Shown here: positions 1 to 4,280 of the stretch, piece by piece
How the letters are laid out: every line of letters begins with the position of its first letter
How positions within the stretch are numbered: position 1 is the stretch's first letter
Source of the DNA: Gemmatimonadota bacterium
GTDB taxonomy: Bacteria > Gemmatimonadota > Gemmatimonadetes > JACCXV01 > JAHWKZ01
Direction of reading: 5' to 3'
Assembly (NCBI GenBank): GCA_030641505.1
Contig: DAOWHI010000058.1
Span: 1-5,221 of the forward strand
DNA: 5,221 bases
Made by a program: the position numbers and the translations under genes
The notes under the pieces: generated by a model
The model's database searches: none
The model's input: the letters and a program-made list of their open reading frames with translations, nothing else
What the model was told of the DNA's origin: nothing

Positions 1-262
1 CACGGTTCACGGAGGTGGTGTGGTCCGCTTTCGAAAGGTACCCGAAGAGTATGACCCCACTGATCGGGATGCTGTAACTGCCTACCTGGGTGAGCGGCAT
101 CAGGAAGGTGAGATTGTGACCGGACTCCTGTTCCTGGAACCCGAGTCTCGCGATTACCTCGCTCTCAAGAAGACCGTAGCGATGCCGTTGGTCGATTTGC
201 CGTTTGAAGAGCTCTGTCCCGGCCGGGATCAGTTGGCGGAGCTGATGAACGAGTTCCGCTAG
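1..262 (+). CDS. korB: 2-oxoacid:ferredoxin oxidoreductase, beta subunit, C-terminal part (cut by left edge)
   Basis: The frame is open from base 2 to the TAG at 260-262, so only the last 86 residues are visible and the true start lies outside the window. The ATG/GTG-like codon at 20 is internal. The visible part matches the C-terminal domain that follows the thiamine-diphosphate-binding domain in beta subunits of pyruvate/2-oxoglutarate:ferredoxin oxidoreductases. Its hallmarks are VVRFRKVPEEYDPTDR, the TGLLFLEPESRD stretch and the closing PLVDLPFEELCPG segment. The family carries out CoA-dependent oxidative decarboxylation of 2-oxoacids (or the reverse) with ferredoxin in the cytoplasm, together with an alpha subunit that would be expected just upstream. 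The catalytic domain and its iron-sulfur cysteines are not visible, so the choice between 2-oxoglutarate and pyruvate as substrate is not settled. The symbol korB is the likeliest but not certain. Confidence 0.8.
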   Translation, partial: TVHGGGVVRFRKVPEEYDPTDRDAVTAYLGERHQEGEIVTGLLFLEPESRDYLALKKTVAMPLVDLPFEELCPGRDQLAELMNEFR

Positions 263-461
263 CCTCTCATCGGGTCAGCGAAGCGGGCGTCGACTCGGCT
301 CGGGTGGCGTTGGGGGCCACCCCATCCGATAGGTTCGCATCAGTTGATCGACCGGCGGATCAGCGACCGGTGACGTCGAGTTATAACCGATCCCCCAGCA
401 CACAACCGTCGCGACCCCAATGGCGCGGGTTCGATGGGTTGGCAGGTCGACCAAGTGTGAG
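263..461. other. Convergent intergenic gap, no gene
   Basis: This 199-bp gap separates the plus-strand oxidoreductase end from the minus-strand end of glnA. I see no convincing reading frame; the short frames that cross it run into glnA in antisense. It holds the GC-rich inverted repeat annotated at 302-322 and a weaker one, TGATC/GATCA, around 343-361. Both are candidates for ending transcription from either side. Confidence 0.6.
302..322. terminator. GC-rich hairpin between convergent genes, possible bidirectional terminator
   Basis: A perfect 7-bp stem, GGGTGGC at 302-308 and GCCACCC at 316-322, closes a 7-nt loop. It sits 40 bp after the oxidoreductase stop and 140 bp beyond the glnA stop. 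No T-tract follows on either strand, so it is not a classical intrinsic terminator. It may slow polymerase, assist Rho-dependent ending or protect the 3' end of the mRNA. The position between convergent genes is the main support. Confidence 0.35.
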
Positions 462-1784
462 CTACAGAATCGGCAGGTAGTACTCCACCTCGGCCCGACT
501 GACATGGGCTCGAGCTTCCTGCCAGATGATTCGCTTGTTGCGAAGGAGCTGCTCGAAGATGTGCTCGCCGAGCGTTTCGCGCATCAATTCGCTCTCGCTC
601 GTTATTCGGATCGCGTCGCCGAGGTCCTCCGGCAGCGTCGCGATTTCGCGGCCGACGCGCTCATCGTCAGTCATCTCGGAGAGGGTTACGTTCTCAACCG
701 GATCCGGTGGCTGCAGGCGCTGCTCGATGCCTCTTAGTCCAGCCGCCAACATGTAAGCGAACGCCAAGTACGGGTTGCACGCGGGGTCGGGTATGCGAAG
801 TTCGATACGTGTGGACTTCTCCTTTCCCGGCTTGATGTTGGGAACGCGTACCATCGCTGATCGATTGGCATTCGCCCACGATATGTAGATCGGCGCCTCG
901 TACCCGGGAACGAGCCTTTTATACGAGTTCACCCACTGATTTGTTACCGCTGCGAACTCGGTGGCGTGGTGGAGCAAACCTGCGATGTAATGGCGAGCGG
1001 TGTCAGAGAGGTGGAACTCGGCATCCTCATCGAAAAACGCATTGCTCTGGCCCTTAAACAGCGACTGGTGGCAGTGCATCCCACTGCCGTTCTCGCCCAA
1101 TATCGGTTTTGGCATGAACGTCGCGTAGAGTCCATGCTCGTAGGCCGTTCTCTTGACGACTGTCTTGTACGTTTGGACGATATCCGCCATCTGAAGCCCC
1201 TCGGCGTAGCGCAAGTCGATCTCGTGCTGACCGGGAGCGACTTCGTGATGGCTATACTCGACGTGGATTCCCATCCGTTCGAGTTTTTGAATTGTCTCCT
1301 TGCGAAGATCGTTGCCCTCATCAAGCGGCAACAGATCGAAATAACCACCCTTGTCCATCGGTGTGGGATCGTCATCGGAAGGGAAGTAGAAGTACTCGAG
1401 TTCTGGACCGACATAGAAGTCGAACCCCATCCCCTTTGCTTTCTCTAGGACCCGCTGGAGCACGAACCGTGGATCGCCATCGTATGGCTGGAGATCTGGT
1501 GTCTGAATGTCGCAAATCATTCGGGCTACGGTTTGGCCGTCCGTCTGCCATGGCAAGACCTGGAACGTGGACGGGTCTGGCTTGGCGATCATGTCGCTTT
1601 CCTGGATTCTCGTGAACCCTTCGATTGAGGACCCATCGAACCCCATCCCCTCATCGAGGGCTGTCTCCAGCTCGTGAAGGGTTATTGCGAAGCTCTTGAG
1701 AAACCCGAGAATGTCGGTGAACCAAAGGTAGATGTACTTGACCTTCTGCTTCTCGACGATGGCGAGGACTTGATCGCGATCCAT
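462..1784 (-). CDS. glnA: Glutamine synthetase type I, alpha (non-adenylylated) form
   Basis: A complete 440-residue enzyme that makes glutamine from glutamate, ammonium and ATP in the cytoplasm; the family forms dodecamers. Visible motifs, in order: the N-terminal beta-grasp segment with GFDGSSIEGF at 48-57; GPELE at 126-130 with metal-binding glutamates; HHEVAPGQHEID at 179-190; the ATP-binding NGSGMHCHQS at 232-241; KRLVPGYEAP at 289-298 (flexible-loop Glu296); NRSA at 307-310; and STRIELR at 324-330. The length is close to the Bacillus-type enzyme (about 444). The insertion and the NLY(D/x)LP adenylylation tyrosine of the beta form are missing: the matching stretch 360-371 has no tyrosine. 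Arg59 corresponds to the Bacillus residue linked to feedback inhibition. I chose the ATG at 1784 because GGGAG lies 5 nt upstream. An in-frame ATG at 1799 would add five residues but has no ribosome binding site. The gene has its own promoter and a long leader. Confidence 0.97.
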   Translation of the reverse strand: MDRDQVLAIVEKQKVKYIYLWFTDILGFLKSFAITLHELETALDEGMGFDGSSIEGFTRIQESDMIAKPDPSTFQVLPWQTDGQTVARMICDIQTPDLQPYDGDPRFVLQRVLEKAKGMGFDFYVGPELEYFYFPSDDDPTPMDKGGYFDLLPLDEGNDLRKETIQKLERMGIHVEYSHHEVAPGQHEIDLRYAEGLQMADIVQTYKTVVKRTAYEHGLYATFMPKPILGENGSGMHCHQSLFKGQSNAFFDEDAEFHLSDTARHYIAGLLHHATEFAAVTNQWVNSYKRLVPGYEAPIYISWANANRSAMVRVPNIKPGKEKSTRIELRIPDPACNPYLAFAYMLAAGLRGIEQRLQPPDPVENVTLSEMTDDERVGREIATLPEDLGDAIRITSESELMRETLGEHIFEQLLRNKRIIWQEARAHVSRAEVEYYLPIL

Positions 1785-1788
1785 GTTG

Positions 1789-1794
1789 ACTCCC
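1789..1794 (-). promoter_or_regulatory. Ribosome binding site of glnA
   Basis: On the minus strand CCGGGAGTCAAC immediately precedes the ATG at 1784, giving a GGGAG core about 5 nt from the start codon. The alternative ATG at 1799 has no comparable purine run before it, so this site decides the start in favour of 1784. Confidence 0.6.
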
Positions 1795-1835
1795 GGCATG
1801 CGCTGCGAGTGGATTGTTCGCGGCCAGACGACAAC

Positions 1836-1873
1836 AAAAAACCGCGGCAGAGGCTAGGAACCCTCCACCCCGG
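1836..1873 (-). terminator. Terminator-like hairpin in the glnA leader (possible attenuator)
   Basis: Read on the minus strand, CCGGGGTGGAGG (1873-1862) pairs with CCTCTGCCGCGG (1853-1842) around an 8-nt loop: twelve positions with one G-G mismatch and two G-U wobbles. Six T follow directly (1841-1836). This is the layout of a Rho-independent terminator. It lies downstream of the promoter at 1988-2015 and about 50 nt before the glnA start, so any transcript from that promoter must pass it to express glnA. It could also serve as the 3' end of the upstream DUF3179 transcript. The hairpin was folded by hand and no energy was computed. Confidence 0.55.
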
Positions 1874-1885
1874 TCTTTTGCACCC

Positions 1886-1938
1886 CGTGGTGTAACCCGA
1901 ACCAAGCCCGGGCCTGCAACGCTCGGATCCACCAAACG
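1886..1938 (-). ncRNA. Structured 5' leader element upstream of glnA (candidate cis-regulatory RNA)
   Basis: On the minus strand two nested stems can be drawn. The outer one pairs CGTTTGGTG (1938-1930) with CACCACG (1892-1886): seven pairs with a two-T bulge. The inner one pairs GATCCGAGC (1929-1921) with GCTTGGTTC (1907-1899): nine positions with one T-T mismatch and one G-U wobble, closing a 13-nt loop. The 5' arms of both stems abut, so they could stack coaxially. A 12-nt linker leads to the terminator-like hairpin at 1836-1873. CCAC in the outer stem's 3' arm could instead pair with GTGG of the terminator's 5' arm, a possible switch. I do not recognise a known riboswitch class; the glutamine (glnA-type) riboswitch core GGAAGUAGG is absent. 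Confidence 0.35.
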
Positions 1939-1969
1939 ATCGACCCAAATGGGCGGAAACCCTAGTTGC

Positions 1970-1985
1970 ACTTCCTAGACGAAGT
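1970..1985 (-). repeat. Small hairpin at the predicted 5' end of the glnA transcript
   Basis: ACTTC and GAAGT form a 5-bp stem with a 6-nt loop, located right where transcription from the promoter at 1988-2015 is expected to begin. It could be a 5'-end stabilising hairpin or a short operator-like inverted repeat. It is short enough to be chance. Confidence 0.25.
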
Positions 1986-1987
1986 TG

Positions 1988-2015
1988 ATTCTAAAACCGT
2001 GGGGCAGATTGTCAA
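1988..2015 (-). promoter_or_regulatory. Sigma-70 type promoter for glnA
   Basis: On the minus strand a perfect -35 box TTGACA (2015-2010) is followed after 16 bp by TAGAAT (1993-1988), which matches the TATAAT consensus at five of six positions. The -35 box starts 20 bp after the DUF3179 stop codon, so glnA can be transcribed independently. The predicted start, around 1981, leaves a leader of about 195 nt before the ATG at 1784. No NtrC/sigma-54 GG-GC promoter was noticed here. Confidence 0.65.
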
Positions 2016-2034
2016 GATCGAGCTGCTGACCTCG

Positions 2035-2991
2035 TTAGTTGGCGTATGACTCCGGCTCCCAAAGAGCCGTGTCGGGATGGAAGGCGCTCCATGCGAACCA
2101 GTAGGCGAGCGTCGCCGGCACGAGGTCGCCTTCCAGCGTTGTGGCGAAGACGGTCTCGGTCTCAGGGACGTAGTAAACAAACAACTCCTCGCTCCCAACG
2201 ACCGCTCGAACCGGTCGCGGTTGATCGGCCAATCGCTTGAGCGGGAATGCCGCTGCCGATCGGCCTCGCGTGATACCGAGCACCACCGTTTTTACCAGTA
2301 GCCGATCGTCACGATGATTCACCGGGAACATCGTTCGTTGACTGTTTGCGTAACTCAAATACGGGTCGTTTTCGTAGTCGCGCTGATGACCGGTGTCTCG
2401 GGACAGAACCAACCCGTTCGGGTGCTGCTCGCGCCAATGGGCCCAGGTGGTGTGAATCAGTGGCTTGAGTTCTAATCGCTCGCCCCTCAACGTGCCGGTG
2501 ACCGCTTCGCGTTCGATCTGTGACCACAGGCTCTCGGTCTGACGATCGTACATCAGGACATCTGAGTTGTAGAGAAGCCCTGACACGCCGAAATCGAGCC
2601 GTTGATCACCGACATGGGGGTCGAACGCCATCCCGGTGCCGCACAGCGGGCAGTAGGTGACTACGATCGGCTCGCCCCCGACATCATCATTGACGATTTC
2701 GTGCCAGTTCAGAATGCGCAGCGGGTACGCCTTGGCCTCACCGTCCCGCTCCAACGCCAGAAGCCGGTCCTGAGGACGCAACCATTCGACCTCCCCCGCG
2801 AGCTCGAACGCCGGACTCATGAGTGCCGGGATGCCGTCCCGCGGTGGCCCCCCACTCATGATTTCGTCGACCGGAATCGAGCTCGACGAGACGTCGAACC
2901 CGTTCAGTTGTTGTCCGCTGGCGGCGTCGTGACCGACGATCAGAAACAGCAGGCAAAGCGACGTTACGCCCGTGCCGGCCCTCAGTCCCAC
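2035..2991 (-). CDS. Exported DUF3179 family protein
   Basis: A 318-residue protein of the DUF3179 family, whose biochemical function is not established. Clear family landmarks are LNWHEIVND at 94-102, TYCPLCGTGMAFD at 112-124 with the CPLC cysteine pair, the long FGVSGLLYNSDV...ESLW block at 134-156, and AFHPDT near the C terminus. From the GTG at 2991 the N terminus reads as a compact signal peptide: MGLRAGTG, a hydrophobic stretch to about residue 20, then a likely cleavage after AASG. The protein is therefore probably periplasmic or extracellular. This start lies 4 bp after the stop of the upstream lipoprotein gene, which suggests an operon with translational coupling. GTG codons at 3006 and 3039 are alternatives that overlap the upstream gene; none has a convincing ribosome binding site, so the start is uncertain. 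The CPLC motif invites a metal or disulfide role, which is inference only. Confidence 0.88.
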   Translation of the reverse strand: MGLRAGTGVTSLCLLFLIVGHDAASGQQLNGFDVSSSSIPVDEIMSGGPPRDGIPALMSPAFELAGEVEWLRPQDRLLALERDGEAKAYPLRILNWHEIVNDDVGGEPIVVTYCPLCGTGMAFDPHVGDQRLDFGVSGLLYNSDVLMYDRQTESLWSQIEREAVTGTLRGERLELKPLIHTTWAHWREQHPNGLVLSRDTGHQRDYENDPYLSYANSQRTMFPVNHRDDRLLVKTVVLGITRGRSAAAFPLKRLADQPRPVRAVVGSEELFVYYVPETETVFATTLEGDLVPATLAYWFAWSAFHPDTALWEPESYAN

Positions 2992-2995
2992 GTAA

Positions 2996-3571
2996 CTAGT
3001 TGCCACCGCATGGGTTACCAGCGCATGGGTTGGCCCCACCGCACGGATTCGCGGCCGACTTCGGCGCGTTGAACTCGCGCCCGAGCTTGGGGTCTACCGA
3101 GCTCTCAAGCGCCGCGGGATTCGCGGTGCCCTCGATCAACTCGACGTTGCGCACGATGATCGCACGGTTGGGTCCCTTCTCGATCAGGGTTCCGCTCGCC
3201 CGTACCCGCTGCTCCGCGAACTGGACGACGGTCGGGTTCTGATCCTTCCCGGGCATGTCGTCATCGACTAGCTGCCACAGGTGGCCATTATCATCCATGA
3301 TGCTGAGGGGAATGTTCAAGTTGTTGGCGCAGATCTCGGCGCACTGACGGTGCGAGTCGCCCTTGAGGCCTTGGGCCAGGTAGCACGATACATCGACGAC
3401 CTGACCGATGATCTCTCCGTCCCGGGTTTGGTCGACAGCGGTAGCGACGCTGGGGCTCGAATGGTCGCTACTGATCCCTGACGTAGTGGATTCCGCCTGA
3501 CTGCAACCCCACGCGAGCACACCGACTGTTGCGGCGATGGCGGCGTTTTGTGTGGCCTTTCGCAAGTCCAT
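2996..3571 (-). CDS. Putative lipoprotein with a Cys/His domain and C-terminal NPC repeats
   Basis: A 191-residue protein. The N terminus has a charged start (MDLRK), a hydrophobic stretch and LAWGC, giving a likely lipidated Cys23 (a slightly unusual lipobox, with Ala at -3). A low-complexity Ser/Thr linker follows to about residue 50. The core, about 52-147, begins GEIIGQVVDVSCYL and carries C63, H74, C77 and C81 (spacing C-x13-C-x3-C), then a strand-rich half that looks OB-fold-like. This resembles a group of uncharacterised exported proteins with a GEVVDxxCYL...HxxCAxxCA pattern that I know only as hypothetical. The C terminus ends in three NPC units (C177, C183, C188) separated by Gly/Ala. 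The cysteines could bind metal or cofactor, by inference. I chose the ATG at 3571 because AGGAG lies 7 nt upstream; the ATG at 3595 lacks such a site. It is first in a pair with the DUF3179 gene and divergent from the 3712 gene. Confidence 0.75.
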   Translation of the reverse strand: MDLRKATQNAAIAATVGVLAWGCSQAESTTSGISSDHSSPSVATAVDQTRDGEIIGQVVDVSCYLAQGLKGDSHRQCAEICANNLNIPLSIMDDNGHLWQLVDDDMPGKDQNPTVVQFAEQRVRASGTLIEKGPNRAIIVRNVELIEGTANPAALESSVDPKLGREFNAPKSAANPCGGANPCAGNPCGGN

Positions 3572-3578
3572 TCTGGTT

Positions 3579-3583
3579 CTCCT
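3579..3583 (-). promoter_or_regulatory. Ribosome binding site deciding the lipoprotein start
   Basis: On the minus strand AGGAG is followed by 7 nt and the ATG at 3571. It lies inside the extra coding stretch that the upstream ATG at 3595 would require, so it favours the shorter protein, whose signal sequence then starts with MDLRK. Confidence 0.6.
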
Positions 3584-3636
3584 AGATGAGGGCATTGGTT
3601 ACCGGGTCTGCCCTAGGGACGCCCGAGCGTATCTCC

Positions 3637-3664
3637 GTATTCCGGAATGTGTATTCCGGAATGT
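3637..3664. promoter_or_regulatory. Two exact tandem 14-bp repeats, each with a 10-bp palindrome: probable operator
   Basis: GTATTCCGGAATGT occurs at 3637-3650 and again, without a gap, at 3651-3664. Each copy contains the perfect palindrome ATTCCGGAAT (3639-3648 and 3653-3662), so their centres are 14 bp apart. This is what a pair of sites for a dimeric regulator looks like. It lies in the only space between two divergent transcription units, where it could control both. I cannot name the regulator: Rrf2-, MarR- or ArsR-type proteins would be compatible, and no such gene is in the window. Confidence 0.6.
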
Positions 3665-3667
3665 CAG
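3639..3667 (-). promoter_or_regulatory. Weak candidate promoter for the lipoprotein-DUF3179 pair
   Basis: On the minus strand CTGACA (3667-3662) lies 17 bp from CGGAAT (3644-3639). The -35 box matches five of six consensus positions but the -10 box only three. The spacing is ideal, and the tandem palindromes cover the spacer and -10 box, as expected for a repressor site. It would leave a leader of roughly 60 nt. Confidence 0.3.
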
Positions 3668-3682
3668 GAGGCGGGAATTACT

Positions 3683-3694
3683 GGATGGCCATCC
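3683..3694. promoter_or_regulatory. 12-bp perfect palindrome before the plus-strand lipoprotein gene
   Basis: GGATGGCCATCC equals its own reverse complement. It ends 17 bp before the ATG at 3712, so it would sit in the promoter or leader of the plus-strand unit. It differs in sequence from the tandem repeats at 3637-3664, so a second regulator or an mRNA hairpin is possible. Confidence 0.3.
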
Positions 3695-3711
3695 TACGTT
3701 GAATTGAGGGC

Positions 3712-4263
3712 ATGAAAGGAATACATCGACTCGGGTTAGATCCTGCGCTGATCATGATCACGGCGATGGCCGCTCTGGTCTCCGGCTGCGGACGGACCGA
3801 ACCATCGCTCGAGGCGGCGGACACGGCGGCGGCCCAAACTCACGGTCCCTCTCCTGAGGCCGCTGCTGTCGCCGCGTTCGAAGGTCCGCGCGTGCTTGGC
3901 GTCCCCCGATACCCGAGCGCCGACGAGGCGAGCGAGCTCGAATCGTCCATGCGGCGCGCGTGGACCGCTCACGGTGAGCCCGAGGCGCTCTTCGACGTTC
4001 GGCTCGGAGAGCAGATCTGGGCGACGGATGAGCCCTTCGACTCAGTGCGCGAGTTCTACCTGCCGTTTGTCCACAAGGTTTTCATGGACCACGAGATGGA
4101 GATCCCAGAGGCAGGACCGCAACGGATGTTCACCGGGCTCATGATCAATACGGACGGTGAGCTGGTGAAGTTCACCGTTACGCGTCCGTTCTTCCGTTAC
4201 CCCGATAGGAAACCGCTCGATCGCACCGTTATCCAGATGGGTCGTGTCGGAGGCACGCCTTAG
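3712..4263 (+). CDS. Putative lipoprotein of unknown function
   Basis: A 183-residue protein. A signal sequence with positively charged MKGIHR and a hydrophobic run ends in LVSGC, which predicts lipidation at Cys26 and anchoring in a membrane. An Ala/Glu-rich linker follows to about residue 58. The remaining roughly 120 residues form one domain that begins LGVPRYPSADEASE and contains IWATDEPFDSVREFYLPFV, then beta-strand-like segments to the end. The layout 'vpxYPga ... xxTxDpxdxVxxFY' recalls small periplasmic domains seen in many hypothetical lipoproteins; I do not recognise a named family. No cysteine follows the lipobox. The ribosome binding site is poor: GAGG sits only 2 nt before the ATG. 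The gene is followed after 17 bp by the multihaem cytochrome gene on the same strand, so it probably belongs to that operon and may assist the cytochrome at the membrane, which is inference. Confidence 0.75.
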   Translation: MKGIHRLGLDPALIMITAMAALVSGCGRTEPSLEAADTAAAQTHGPSPEAAAVAAFEGPRVLGVPRYPSADEASELESSMRRAWTAHGEPEALFDVRLGEQIWATDEPFDSVREFYLPFVHKVFMDHEMEIPEAGPQRMFTGLMINTDGELVKFTVTRPFFRYPDRKPLDRTVIQMGRVGGTP

Positions 4264-4280
4264 GGGCGATATTCGCCTAC

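Noticed and set aside
420..737. 105-codon plus-strand frame across the 3' end of glnA
   Set aside because: Most of it is antisense to the conserved C terminus of GlnA and it has no family resemblance.
966..1448. 160-codon open frame on the plus strand inside glnA
   Set aside because: It lies wholly antisense to the highly conserved catalytic core of glutamine synthetase, has no ribosome binding site and shows no recognisable domain; it is a coding shadow.
1842..1873. T-box-like sequence (GGGGTGG ... CCGCGG) in the glnA leader
   Set aside because: The T-box core needs GGTGG followed directly by NACCGCG; here the two parts are split by the hairpin loop and no Stem I specifier structure is seen.
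1651..1971. Minus-strand frames of 88 and 106 codons starting in the glnA leader, possible leader peptides
   Set aside because: They run deep into glnA in another frame, are Arg/Ser-rich, have no good ribosome binding site and carry no run of regulatory codons.
1785..1985. Known glutamine riboswitch
   Set aside because: The conserved GGAAGUAGG-type core was not found in the leader, so I leave the element unnamed.
2602..3072. 156-codon plus-strand frame opposite DUF3179
   Set aside because: Antisense to the conserved CPLC region of DUF3179 and without recognisable features.
3611..3618. CCCTAGGG palindrome in the lipoprotein leader
   Set aside because: Only 8 bp, not repeated, and easily explained by chance.
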